A stretch of 64,000 bases of DNA from Bifidobacterium sp. ESL0690. GTDB taxonomy: Bacteria > Actinomycetota > Actinomycetes > Actinomycetales > Bifidobacteriaceae. The DNA lies in the NCBI RefSeq assembly GCF_029392315.1, contig NZ_CP113939.1:248001-312000 (forward strand), given 5' to 3'. The notes beneath the pieces were generated by a model that was not told the origin of the DNA, made no database searches, and was given only the letters and a program-made list of their open reading frames with translations. This document shows positions 26,114-34,599 of the stretch, piece by piece (positions within the stretch are counted from its first letter, which is position 1; the number at the start of each line of letters is the position of its first letter). A program made the translations under genes and the position numbers.

Positions 26114-27457
26114 ATGGGGTTGTGGGATGTTGACAAGATTCAATATGTCGGACACGACAAGGGAGTCAAGGAAGAGCTTGGTTTCCATTACTATGATGCC
26201 GACCGCGTGGTTGCCGGCAAACCGATGAAGGACTGGCTGCGCTTCGCCGTGGCTTGGTGGCACACCTTCGACCAGCAGCTCGTCGATCCGTTCGGCGACG
26301 GTACCGCACATCGTCCTTATTACAAGTACACCGATCCGATGGATCAGTCGCTTGCCAAGGTCGACTATGCCTTTGAGCTTTTCCAGAAGCTCGGCGTGCA
26401 GTACTTCTGCTTCCATGATCGCGACCTGGCGCCGGAAGGCGACACCCTGCGCGAGACCAACGCCAACCTCGACAAGGTGGTTGACAAGATCGAGGAGAAC
26501 ATGAAGTCCACCGGCATCAAGCTGCTGTGGAACACCTCCTCGCTCTTCACCAACCCTCGCTTCGTCGATGGCGCTTCCACCTCACCGTTCGCTGACATCT
26601 TCGCCTATTCGGGCGCGCAGCTGAAGCACAGCCTGGAGATCGGCAAGCGTCTCGGCGGCGAGAACTACGTCTTCTGGGGTGGCCGTGAAGGCTATGAAAA
26701 CCTCTGGAACACCGACATGGCCCGTGAAAAGGACCATATGGCCGAGTTCTTCCACATGTGCGTGGACTATGCCAAGGAAATCGGCATGAACGCGCAGTTC
26801 CTGATCGAGCCGAAGGCCAAGGAGCCCTGCAGCCTGCAGTATGACTTCGACGCCTCCACCGCCATCTCGTTCCTGCAGAAGTACGACCTGATGGGCACCT
26901 TCAAGCTCAACCTCGAAGGCAACCACGCCAACCTGGCCACCCACACCTACCAGCACGAGATCCGCATCGCGCGCGACGCCGGCGAGCTCGGTTCGCTCGA
27001 CGCCAACCAGGGCGACAAGCTCATCGGCTGGGATATGGACGAGTTCCCGACCGACCTTTACGAGACCACCGCAGTGATGTGGGAAGTTCTCGCCGAAGGC
27101 CAGATCGGCCCTCACGGTGGCCTGAACTTCGACGCCAAGCCGCGCCGTAGCTCCTTCGAAGCCGAAGACCTCTTCCGCACCCACATCGCAGGTATGGATT
27201 CCTTCGCCGCCGGCCTGTTGGTCGCCGCCAAGATGCACGAGGACAAGTACATCGAAGATCTCGTCTCTAAGCGTTACAGCTCCTACGACTCCGGCATCGG
27301 CAAGACCGTTGAGGATGGCACCGCCACGCTGGCCACGCTCGAGGACTATGTGATCGACAAGCCGCAGAGCGAGCTCATCGCTTCCACGCACTCCGATCAC
27401 CTCGAGAGCGTCAAGGCCACGATCAACAACTACATGATCGAGGCTCTGAGCGAGTAA
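26114..27457 (+). CDS. xylA: Xylose isomerase (group II)
   Basis: A 447-residue cytoplasmic enzyme that isomerises D-xylose to D-xylulose. Family signatures are [13 protein letters not shown] near residue 100 (catalytic His-Asp pair), [16 protein letters not shown] near 187, [11 protein letters not shown] near 230 (metal-binding Glu and Lys), [15 protein letters not shown] near 266, and [22 protein letters not shown] near 297 with the aspartate ligands. The length (about 440) and N-terminal insert mark group II, the type used in bifidobacteria. AAAGGAGC precedes the ATG. Its own promoter and terminator flank it, and a xylose-type importer follows on the same strand. Xylulokinase is not in this window. 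D-xylulose 5-phosphate would enter the phosphoketolase pathway. Confidence 0.97.
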   Translation: MGLWDVDKIQYVGHDKGVKEELGFHYYDADRVVAGKPMKDWLRFAVAWWHTFDQQLVDPFGDGTAHRPYYKYTDPMDQSLAKVDYAFELFQKLGVQYFCFHDRDLAPEGDTLRETNANLDKVVDKIEENMKSTGIKLLWNTSSLFTNPRFVDGASTSPFADIFAYSGAQLKHSLEIGKRLGGENYVFWGGREGYENLWNTDMAREKDHMAEFFHMCVDYAKEIGMNAQFLIEPKAKEPCSLQYDFDASTAISFLQKYDLMGTFKLNLEGNHANLATHTYQHEIRIARDAGELGSLDANQGDKLIGWDMDEFPTDLYETTAVMWEVLAEGQIGPHGGLNFDAKPRRSSFEAEDLFRTHIAGMDSFAAGLLVAAKMHEDKYIEDLVSKRYSSYDSGIGKTVEDGTATLATLEDYVIDKPQSELIASTHSDHLESVKATINNYMIEALSE

Positions 27458-27471
27458 TCGTTCGATTTCAA

Positions 27472-27513
27472 GGAATCCGCCGCACAATGTTGCGAGCGGC
27501 GGATTCCCTATTT
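27472..27513 (+). terminator. Terminator after xylA
   Basis: A 12-bp perfect stem, GGAATCCGCCGC with its complement, surrounds a 12-nt loop and is followed by CTATTT. It begins 15 bp after the xylA stop. The T-tract is weak, so some read-through into the importer genes is possible. Confidence 0.75.
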
Positions 27514-27750
27514 GAAGTCCAATCCGATTGTCATTGTCGAAATCGCTTTTGGATTATCGAAAATTTCTTAACTTAAATTTTGTACTTGGGAAACGAAGTT
27601 GATTTCCGGGTATAAAAGTGGTCATAAATAGACTAAATCATATAAAATGTAGCATAAATATTGTTACATTGAAAAGTTTTCGCAAAGTTGCGTCTTGCTT
27701 TGTGTAAAAGAAGAAGTTCAAATCCCCGATTAATGAGGAAAGGGAAGTAT

Positions 27751-28860
27751 ATGAAGAAACTGATTAAAGGTATTGCGCTTGCAGCAGCAGCTGCCATGAT
27801 CGTTCCTCTTGCCGCTTGCGGTGGTGCAAGAGGCAGCAACGGCGCGGCCGGCGGTAAGAGCTCGGGCCCGGTGAGCATCGGCATCTCCATGCCGGAGCAG
27901 CAGCTCGAGCGTTGGCAAATCGATGGCACGAATCTGAAGAAACAGCTGGAAAGCTACGGATATAAGGTGACTTTGCAGTATGCGGACGGCAAGACCGATC
28001 TGCAGTCCTCGCAGATTCAGAACATGGCCAACCAGGGTGCCAAGTATATTGTCATCGCCTCCATCGATGGCACGGCAACCGGTGCCGCGGCCGAGCAGGC
28101 CGCTTCCAACGGCGCCAAGATTATCGCCTATGATCGCCTCATCATGAACACTGATGCGGTTGATTACTACACGACGTTCTCGCTGACGGAAGTCGGCAAG
28201 CTGCAGGGCCAGTACATCGAAAAGAAACTCGGTTTGAAGGAAGGCAAGAAGGGCCCGTTCAACGTCGAGCTCATGTCCGGCTCTCCGACCGACAACAACG
28301 CGAAGTATTACTATGAGGGCGCTTGGTCGGTGCTCGGACCCTACTTCAAGTCCGGCGTGCTGCAGTCCAAGTCCGGCAAGGTCCCGAAGTCCCCTGCCGA
28401 TTACCAGTCCATCGGTATCGATAACTGGGATCGCCAGAAGGGCCAGGCCGAGATGGAGAACCGCATCAACTCGTTCTATAACAACGGAACGAAGCTGGAT
28501 GCCGTGCTCGCCCCGAACGATGCCATCGCGCTGGGAACCGTGAATGCGGTCGAAGGTGCCGGCTGGAACTATTACCCGGTCATCACCGGCCAGGACGCCG
28601 AAAAGGCCAACGTGCGCGCCATCTTCCAAGGCAAGCAGTCCATGACCGTCTATAAGGACACCCGCAAGCTCGCGAAGACCACCGCGTTGCTCATCAAGGA
28701 TCTGGTCGACGGCAAGAAGCCGAAGGCCAAGGACACCTTCGATAACGGCAAGAAGAAGGTTCCCTCTTCGCTGCTGACTCCTATCTCGGTCGATAAGGAC
28801 AACGCCAAGCAGGAATTGGTGGATTCCGGTTATATCTCCGCCAAGGACGCAGGAATCTGA
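27751..28860 (+). CDS. Xylose-type sugar-binding lipoprotein (CUT2)
   Basis: A 369-residue periplasmic-binding-protein type 1 lipoprotein. The lipobox LAAC lies near residues 18-21 of the predicted product. The mature part has the XylF/ChvE pattern: VSIGISMPEQQLERWQIDG, NMANQGAKYIVIASIDGTA, KIIAYDRLIMNTDAVDYYTTF (sugar-contacting Asp and Arg) and YPVITGQDAEKANVRAIF. I chose ATG 27751, with GGAAAGGGA upstream; the frame opens at 27688, but that adds a non-signal leader. Next to xylA and followed by a double ATPase and a CUT2 permease, it is most likely the D-xylose receptor (inference). The promoter region 27514-27750 is very AT-rich. Confidence 0.9.
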   Translation: MKKLIKGIALAAAAAMIVPLAACGGARGSNGAAGGKSSGPVSIGISMPEQQLERWQIDGTNLKKQLESYGYKVTLQYADGKTDLQSSQIQNMANQGAKYIVIASIDGTATGAAAEQAASNGAKIIAYDRLIMNTDAVDYYTTFSLTEVGKLQGQYIEKKLGLKEGKKGPFNVELMSGSPTDNNAKYYYEGAWSVLGPYFKSGVLQSKSGKVPKSPADYQSIGIDNWDRQKGQAEMENRINSFYNNGTKLDAVLAPNDAIALGTVNAVEGAGWNYYPVITGQDAEKANVRAIFQGKQSMTVYKDTRKLAKTTALLIKDLVDGKKPKAKDTFDNGKKKVPSSLLTPISVDKDNAKQELVDSGYISAKDAGI

Positions 28861-28878
28861 ACCGAAAAGTGAATGGAA

Positions 28879-28929
28879 GAAAGGTGCCGTGCTGTTGCTG
28901 TTTGAGTGTTGTGCGGCGCGGCACCTTTC
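28879..28929 (+). terminator. Intra-operon hairpin after the CUT2 binding-protein gene
   Basis: An 11-bp perfect stem, GAAAGGTGCCG with CGGCACCTTTC, encloses 29 nt and ends 30 bp before the ATPase start. No T-tract follows. This suits partial termination or protection of the upstream binding-protein mRNA. Confidence 0.65.
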
Positions 28930-28959
28930 CCGTCCGTATTGGTTTATGAAGGAGTAATT

Positions 28960-30528
28960 GTGCCTAATCAGCAAGATGTGATTCTTGAAATGAAACACAT
29001 CACCAAGCGTTTCGGCCCGGTAACAGCGTTGAGCGATGTCAATATCAGCGTTAAACGAGGTGAGATATTCTCTGTTTGCGGTGAAAACGGTGCCGGGAAA
29101 TCCACGTTGATGAATGTGTTGTCGGGTGTATACCCGTATGGATCATATGAAGGGGACATTGTCTACGACGGACAGACCTGCGAGTTCAAGAGTATCCGTG
29201 ATTCGGAGAAGCTTGGCATCGTGATTATCCATCAGGAACTGGCTCTGGTTCCCTATATGACGATCGCTCAGAACATATTCCTGGGCAACCCCATTAAAAA
29301 GGGAATCTTCGTCGACGATTCCCAGCAGCGCAAAATCGCCAGAGAGGTGATGCAGACGGTTGGGTTGGATGAAGATCCCGACACGTTGATTGCCAATATC
29401 GGTGTCGGCAAGCAGCAGCTGGTCGAAATCGCCAAGGCGCTGACAAAGAACGTCAAGCTTCTGATTCTCGACGAGCCCACCGCGGCGTTGAACGATGAGG
29501 AATCGACGAAGCTGCTCAAGCTTATCGACCGGTTGCGCGTCGAACGCGGCATCACCGCGATTATCATCTCGCACAAGCTCAATGAGATTGCGGCTTCGGC
29601 CGACAGCGTGCAGGTTATTCGAGACGGTCAGACGATTTCACATTTCGTCATCGACAAGGAGCACCCGCTCGACCAGGATGCGCTGATACGAGATATGGTC
29701 GGCCGTTCGCTCACCAATCGCTATCCGGAGCACACCTCGAAAATCGGTAAGGAGATTTTCCGCGTGGAGCATTGGAAGGTCCATCACCCGCTCGACGAGC
29801 AGAGGCTCATCGCCAATGATGTCAGCTTCAACGTTCGCGCCGGAGAAATCGTCGGGATGGCCGGACTGGTGGGTGCGGGCAGAACCGAAACCGCCATGAG
29901 CATTTTCGGCCGTCAATATGGCACCGGGGCGACGGGCAAGATTTTTGTGGAAAACAAGGAGGTTAAGTTCCCCAACGTCAGCGCCGCCATCGATCACGGC
30001 GTGGCATATGCCACTGAAGACAGGAAGGTCTACGGGCTCAATCTGCTTTCGACCATCAAGGAGAACACCTCGATGGCGAATTTCAAGGCTTTGAGCAAGC
30101 ACGGGGTCATCAATCGTGACCGCGAGGTTGCAATCGCGGAGAAATATCGCCGTGAATTTCATACCAAGGCCCCTTCCATCGATATGCCCGCTGGCAACCT
30201 TTCCGGCGGCAACCAGCAGAAGGTCGTGCTCGCCAAGTGGGTTTCGGCCAATCCTAAGGTCCTGATTCTTGATGAACCTACCCGTGGCATCGACGTCGGC
30301 GCCAAATACGAGATCTACGAGATCATCGACGAATTGGCGGATAGCGGAAGTGCCGTAATCGTCATTTCCTCCGAATTGCCTGAGCTTCTGGGCATTTGCG
30401 ACCGCATTTACACGATGAGTCAAGGAGTGATCACGGCTTGCCGCAACGCTTCCGAGACCAACCAGGAAGAGCTTATGCATTACATGACTGACGCTAAGCG
30501 CATGGATTTCGACAAGGCTTTCGCCTGA
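28960..30528 (+). CDS. Xylose-type sugar ABC transporter, double ATPase
   Basis: A 522-residue protein with two ABC domains in tandem, as in XylG, MglA and GguA. The N-terminal domain has Walker A GENGAGKST near residue 38, signature VGKQQLVEIAKAL and Walker B LLILDEPTAAL. The C-terminal domain has a degenerate Walker A (GLVGAGRTE) as is normal for this family, signature LSGGNQQKVVLAKW and Walker B VLILDEPTRGIDVG. I chose GTG 28960, which has GAAGGAG six bases upstream; the frame extends to 28906 but through the preceding hairpin. It powers uptake through the permease gene 42 bp downstream. Confidence 0.92.
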   Translation: MPNQQDVILEMKHITKRFGPVTALSDVNISVKRGEIFSVCGENGAGKSTLMNVLSGVYPYGSYEGDIVYDGQTCEFKSIRDSEKLGIVIIHQELALVPYMTIAQNIFLGNPIKKGIFVDDSQQRKIAREVMQTVGLDEDPDTLIANIGVGKQQLVEIAKALTKNVKLLILDEPTAALNDEESTKLLKLIDRLRVERGITAIIISHKLNEIAASADSVQVIRDGQTISHFVIDKEHPLDQDALIRDMVGRSLTNRYPEHTSKIGKEIFRVEHWKVHHPLDEQRLIANDVSFNVRAGEIVGMAGLVGAGRTETAMSIFGRQYGTGATGKIFVENKEVKFPNVSAAIDHGVAYATEDRKVYGLNLLSTIKENTSMANFKALSKHGVINRDREVAIAEKYRREFHTKAPSIDMPAGNLSGGNQQKVVLAKWVSANPKVLILDEPTRGIDVGAKYEIYEIIDELADSGSAVIVISSELPELLGICDRIYTMSQGVITACRNASETNQEELMHYMTDAKRMDFDKAFA

Positions 30529-30570
30529 TCGGAACCCAAGGATCGTTATTAAGAAAGGAAACTTTAGATT

Positions 30571-31806
30571 ATGGCTTCAGCAGAAGTAAAAGGCGCTCCG
30601 CAAAGCGCCGAAACGAAGACGGTGAAAACCGCTTCGATCAAGGATTTGCTGTTCGGCAATATCCGCTCATACGGCATCTATCTGGCGTTGGTTCTGGTAA
30701 TCATCATCTTCCAGATCCTCACCGGCGGCAGGCTGCTCTATCCGAACAACGTCGTCGCGCTGTTCCAGCAGAACGCTTACGTGCTCATCACCGCGATCGG
30801 CATGCTTATGCTGATCATCGCCACCCACATCGATCTCTCTGTTGGCTCGGTCGTGGCGTTCATCGGCGGCGTCGGCGCGTTCGCCATGAAGAACTGGAAC
30901 ATGAATTGGATGCTCGCCATCGTCTTCATGATCGTCATCGGCCTGTTGATCGGTGTCTGGCAGGGCTTCTGGGTTGCGTTCGTCGGTGTTCCCGCCTTCG
31001 TGACCACACTGGGCGGCATGTTGATCTTCCGTGGTCTTGCAACCGTTGTCGCAGGTGAATCCATCCCGCTGCAATCCACTCAGTTCCGTGCCATCGCAAA
31101 GGACTATCTGCCCAATATCCTGGGGTTCTGGGGCGGTTTCGACGGTCTGACCATCGTGGTCGGCCTGGTCGCTATCGTGCTGGTCATCTGGTCGCAGATC
31201 AAGAAGCGCAACAAGGCGCTGAAGAATGGCGGCACCATTGAGCCGATGTCTTGGGTGATTCTCAAGTGCGTCGTCGAGGTGGTCGTTATCGGTTACGTGA
31301 CCTATCTGTTCGCCAGCTCCGGCAACGAAACCTCCGGCGGTATCCCGATTGTGCTGCTCATCATCGGCATCCTCGTCGCGGTCTACTGGTTCGTACTCAA
31401 CCGCATGGTCTTCGGCCGCGATATCTACGCTGTCGGCGGCAACCGCAAGGCGGCAACGCTTTCCGGCATCAATACCAGAATGGTTGATTTCAAGATCTTC
31501 CTGAACATGGGCTTCCTGACCGCCGTCGCGGCCATCATCACGCTTTCGCGTTTGGCTTCGGCAACCGCCCAGACCGGCATGGAGTTCGAGATGGACGCCA
31601 TCGCGGCCTGCTTCATCGGCGGCGCTGCTGTCGCCGGCGGCGTCGGCACGATTCCTGGCGCTATGGTCGGCGCTCTGATCATGGGCGTCTTGAACCAGGG
31701 CCTGTCGATTATGGGCGCGGACGCGGCAATCGTCAAGACCATCAAGGGCCTTGTCGTCATCGCGGCTGTTGCTTACGATCTGGTCAGCAAGAAGAAGAAG
31801 GCCTGA
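30571..31806 (+). CDS. Xylose-type sugar ABC transporter permease (CUT2)
   Basis: A 411-residue permease of the BPD-transporter type 2 family (XylH/GguB-like). It has about ten hydrophobic segments and the conserved stretches GMLMLIIATHIDLSVGSVVAFIGG near residues 70-93 and DIYAVGGNRKAATLSGI near 285. The middle part (about 215-265) is a longer hydrophilic-hydrophobic insert, typical of XylH relative to RbsC. AAAGGAAA precedes the ATG. It is the last gene of the importer operon, which ends with the inverted repeat at 31889. Confidence 0.92.
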   Translation: MASAEVKGAPQSAETKTVKTASIKDLLFGNIRSYGIYLALVLVIIIFQILTGGRLLYPNNVVALFQQNAYVLITAIGMLMLIIATHIDLSVGSVVAFIGGVGAFAMKNWNMNWMLAIVFMIVIGLLIGVWQGFWVAFVGVPAFVTTLGGMLIFRGLATVVAGESIPLQSTQFRAIAKDYLPNILGFWGGFDGLTIVVGLVAIVLVIWSQIKKRNKALKNGGTIEPMSWVILKCVVEVVVIGYVTYLFASSGNETSGGIPIVLLIIGILVAVYWFVLNRMVFGRDIYAVGGNRKAATLSGINTRMVDFKIFLNMGFLTAVAAIITLSRLASATAQTGMEFEMDAIAACFIGGAAVAGGVGTIPGAMVGALIMGVLNQGLSIMGADAAIVKTIKGLVVIAAVAYDLVSKKKKA

Positions 31807-31888
31807 CCGGGACTGTGATTTGACGATAATTGCATTGCGGCTTTTCTGAAAAATATCTGGGAAAGTTGCAACGCAATCGTAAAAAGAT

Positions 31889-31927
31889 ATGTCGAGAATT
31901 TGGCTATTTCGGTCAGATTCTCGACAT
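31889..31927. terminator. Inverted repeat after the importer operon
   Basis: ATGTCGAGAAT pairs perfectly with ATTCTCGACAT and extends by three more pairs with one wobble, leaving an 11-nt loop. It lies 80 bp after the permease stop. The T-rich side is on the minus strand (ATCTTTTTA), so it may be bidirectional or a non-terminator structure. Confidence 0.5.
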
Positions 31928-32079
31928 GTTATTTCCGTTTCGAAAGTGAATGTTTCTGGCGATATCGCGACGAACGTACCAGAAGCGGAATTGGTGTCGA
32001 TGAAGACGATGGTTTACTGGCTTCATCGGCATATGAATATCTGCAATGAGTTTCGCAGGGAACAATTGGGGGATGGGCA

Positions 32080-32319
32080 ATGAGCGACAAGACGCGTTTG
32101 TGGTTTTATGCACTGGGCAGTGTGGCGGCGTTTATCTGGTTGGGCGTTTCCGTCGTTCAATCCATGCAGGATGGCTCCTTGCTGAAAGCATCCAATATTG
32201 TTTTTCTTCTTTGCCTGCTGGTCGCCGCCGTTTATTTTCTGGTTGAGGCGATTCAGCTATGGCGTAGCCTTCACCGTGCCGCTGCCGATGAAAAGAATGC
32301 GAGCGGGGATGAAGGCTAA
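32080..32319 (+). CDS. Small two-helix membrane protein, unknown
   Basis: A 79-residue product with two hydrophobic stretches near residues 8-25 and 38-58 and a charged C-terminus. GGGGGA lies 9 bp before the ATG. It belongs to no family I recognise. It sits between the importer operon and a bidirectional terminator, so it may be its own short transcript. The coding call rests on the ribosome-binding site, the clean membrane topology and normal codon use. Confidence 0.6.
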   Translation: MSDKTRLWFYALGSVAAFIWLGVSVVQSMQDGSLLKASNIVFLLCLLVAAVYFLVEAIQLWRSLHRAAADEKNASGDEG

Positions 32320-32324
32320 ATTAT

Positions 32325-32353
32325 CCGGCCGTCAAAGGTGACTTGGCGGCCGG
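32325..32353. terminator. Bidirectional terminator between convergent genes
   Basis: CCGGCCG and CGGCCGG form a 7-bp perfect stem that continues inward for four further pairs. It separates the plus-strand small membrane protein from the minus-strand esterase gene, starting 6 bp after the former's stop. Confidence 0.7.
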
Positions 32354-32376
32354 TTTCCTGCGGTTGAAGTCCGCGC

Positions 32377-33201
32377 TTACTTCACGAAGTTGCGCTTGAT
32401 CCAAGCGGCCCAGAGGCTCGGCCAGACCTGCGCGCTCGGCTCGATTTGCGCGGCGTTGCCGGCGGCCGCGGTTTCGGCGGTGGCCAGCGCGAGGCTGTGA
32501 GGGCCGTGCGGGAAGATGTGCGCCTCGACGGGCACGCCGGCGTCGACGCAGGCGTTGATGAAGAGCAGTGAATTCTGCACCGGCACCACGGCATCGGTGA
32601 CGGTCTGCCAGATGAAGGTGGTCGGCGTCTTGGCGTCCACATGCTTTTCGCAGGAGATTTCATCGAGCATCTTCTGGTCGGTTTTCTTCTCGCCGAGCAG
32701 CTTGTCGACTGTACCGGCGTGCGTGTACTTGCCGGCGGTAAGCACAGAGTAGCCAAGTGCCAGGCCGTTGGCGCGAATCTCATCAGGATCGTAACCGTTT
32801 TCGCGCATCACATCGTCACCGGTCGTGGTGGCCATCGAAGCGGCGAGCTGGCCGCCACAGGAGAAGCCGATGACCGTGACGGCCTTGGGATCGATATGCC
32901 AAGCTTCGGCGTTTTCGCGGATGAGCTTCATGGCTTCGGCGCCTTCCAGCATCTGCACCGGGTAGCGCGAAGGAGCGATGGAATAGCGCAGCACGAATGC
33001 CTGCACGCCCGCGCCTACGGCCATCATCGCGATGGGCTCGGCCTCGCGATCGGTCACCTTGTTGAACCCGCCACCGGGAAAAATGAGAACGGCCGGACGC
33101 CTACGGTCCGGGTCGATTTCCTTGGAATTGTCGATGATATAGCCGGTGAGCGTCGCCTCGCTGCCGTCGATGCCTTTGATGGTCTTAGTAATGTATTGCA
33201 T
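32377..33201 (-). CDS. Alpha/beta-hydrolase, acetyl-esterase type
   Basis: A 274-residue serine hydrolase. The oxyanion-hole loop is FPGGGF near residues 41-46, the nucleophile elbow is GFSCGG with Ser near 114, and FIWQTVTDAVVPV near 200 carries the likely Asp. PHGPHSLALA near 242 has the catalytic His. There is no signal peptide, so it is cytoplasmic. The family includes acetyl-xylan and acetyl-sugar esterases. Its place beside the xylose genes suggests deacetylation of imported xylo-oligosaccharides, but this is inference. AAAGGGG lies before the start. A 10-bp repeat tract lies 41-70 bp upstream. Confidence 0.82.
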   Translation of the reverse strand: MQYITKTIKGIDGSEATLTGYIIDNSKEIDPDRRRPAVLIFPGGGFNKVTDREAEPIAMMAVGAGVQAFVLRYSIAPSRYPVQMLEGAEAMKLIRENAEAWHIDPKAVTVIGFSCGGQLAASMATTTGDDVMRENGYDPDEIRANGLALGYSVLTAGKYTHAGTVDKLLGEKKTDQKMLDEISCEKHVDAKTPTTFIWQTVTDAVVPVQNSLLFINACVDAGVPVEAHIFPHGPHSLALATAETAAAGNAAQIEPSAQVWPSLWAAWIKRNFVK

Positions 33202-33241
33202 TTTGTGCCCCTTTCGCAGTCAGCGGTCTTTTCCCTGTCTT

Positions 33242-33271
33242 ATCAATGATGATCAATGATGATCAATGATG
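33242..33271. repeat. Three perfect 10-bp tandem repeats
   Basis: ATCAATGATG is repeated three times without change. The tract lies 41-70 bp upstream of the minus-strand esterase start, in the 300-bp gap before rsmI. The unit length equals about one DNA helical turn. Nothing else is seen in this gap. Confidence 0.8.
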
Positions 33272-33503
33272 CTGTCGAACCAACTGATTCCTACTTCAGG
33301 ATTCTAAGAAGGTTGCCCGACGGTGTTCACTGCGAATAATCCTTCTTCCTCTAACCGGTCAATCCTGCATCTATACACGTAGGCTTCCTGTGTTAGAAAT
33401 CTGCGTTTGCGGACAGGATTGAGCGGATAGGGGCACTAAGGTTCAGAAGTTTCGTTTGTTTGGTGGAATTCTGTGCGTCATTGTGGTGATGGATACTTGA
33501 AGT

Positions 33504-34523
33504 ATGGATACAGGTGATATGAAATCTGCGGGAAACGAGACTGATGGACGCGAGGTGCCAGAAGACGCGATTGATGAACGAAATGGTCGCGGAGACCGTG
33601 AACGAAAGGTGCCGAAAGATGGCGTGATGGTCGAGATTCCGCGGGGAACGGTGGTGTTGGCAGCAACCCCGATTGGCAATGTCGGGGATGCTTCGGCCAG
33701 ACTTCGGGCGTTGCTGGAACGTGCGGATATCGTTGCGGCGGAGGATACGCGGCGACTTTACGATTTGGCGAACCGACTCGGCGTGCATGTCAGCGGGCGC
33801 GTCGTCGCCAATCATGACCACAATGAGCGCGCGAAGGCCGACGGTCTGCTCGACGAAGTCGAGCGTGGTGCGACCGTGCTGGTGGTTTCGGACGCGGGCA
33901 TGCCCACCGTCAACGATCCGGGCGTGGCCATCGTCCGTCGTGCCATCGAGCGCGATTTGCCGGTGACCTGTGCTCCTGGCCCCTCCGCTGTGCTTGATGC
34001 GCTTGCGCTTTCTGGCCTGCCGACCGACCGCTTCTGCTACGAGGGCTTCGTGCCGCGCAAGCACAACGAACGCATCCAGCGCTTCCGCTCGTTGCTGGGC
34101 GAGCGGCGCACCATCGTTTTTTATGAAACGCTGCATCGCATCGCCGAAACCATGGACGATCTGCTTGAGATGTTCGGCCCAGACCGTCCGATGGCCCTGT
34201 GCCGCGAACTGACGAAAGATTACGAGCAGATTCGCCGCGGAACTATCGGCGAAATCCATCAGTCCGTCATCGATGACCCGCCGCGCGGCGAAATCGTCTT
34301 GGTCATCGCCGGCGCGAGCGAGGATGAAGCCCTCAAAGCCAGCGAGGCCACAGCAGCGGTCCTGAGCGTCGATGATTTGGCAGCGCTCGCCGTCGAACGT
34401 GCCGCCAAAACCAACGAGCGCATCAAGGACGCCATCGCCGAAGTCGTCAAAGCCCATCCGCTCCCCGACGGCTCCCTCCCCAATCGCAAGGCCGTCTACA
34501 CCGCCGCGCTCAAGCTGAAGTAA
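33504..34523 (+). CDS. rsmI: 16S rRNA (cytidine 1402-2'-O)-methyltransferase
   Basis: A 339-residue SAM-dependent tetrapyrrole-methylase-fold enzyme. Signature stretches are GTVVLAATPIGNVGDASARLR near residue 48, ADIVAAEDTRRL near 76, VLVVSDAGMPTVNDPG near 130, and GPSAVLDALALSGLP near 160. RsmI methylates C1402 in the ribosomal P site. The first 40 or so residues are a charged, low-complexity stretch with no family match, so the true start may be the later Met at 33627 (MVEIPRG). The upstream ATG has only a weak Shine-Dalgarno. This core gene marks the left border of an accessory insert ending at tatD. Confidence 0.93.
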   Translation: MDTGDMKSAGNETDGREVPEDAIDERNGRGDRERKVPKDGVMVEIPRGTVVLAATPIGNVGDASARLRALLERADIVAAEDTRRLYDLANRLGVHVSGRVVANHDHNERAKADGLLDEVERGATVLVVSDAGMPTVNDPGVAIVRRAIERDLPVTCAPGPSAVLDALALSGLPTDRFCYEGFVPRKHNERIQRFRSLLGERRTIVFYETLHRIAETMDDLLEMFGPDRPMALCRELTKDYEQIRRGTIGEIHQSVIDDPPRGEIVLVIAGASEDEALKASEATAAVLSVDDLAALAVERAAKTNERIKDAIAEVVKAHPLPDGSLPNRKAVYTAALKLK

Positions 34524-34599
34524 AGGTAGCGAGTATAGGCGAGGTCGTTTCATCATGCATATTGCAATACGATAAAACGTAAGTAATGGATAGTGGAAC

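Noticed and set aside
27700-27735. GTTCAAATCCCC looks like a tRNA T-loop and arm.
   Set aside because: No acceptor, D or anticodon stem can be folded around it, and it lies directly before the binding-protein Shine-Dalgarno.
28906-28960. Upstream start for the CUT2 ATPase gene.
   Set aside because: The 18 extra codons lie in the right arm of the 28879-28929 hairpin and its flank, and the GTG at 28960 has a strong Shine-Dalgarno.
33242-33271. Short perfect repeats considered as a CRISPR array.
   Set aside because: The unit is only 10 bp with no spacers, and no cas gene is in the window.
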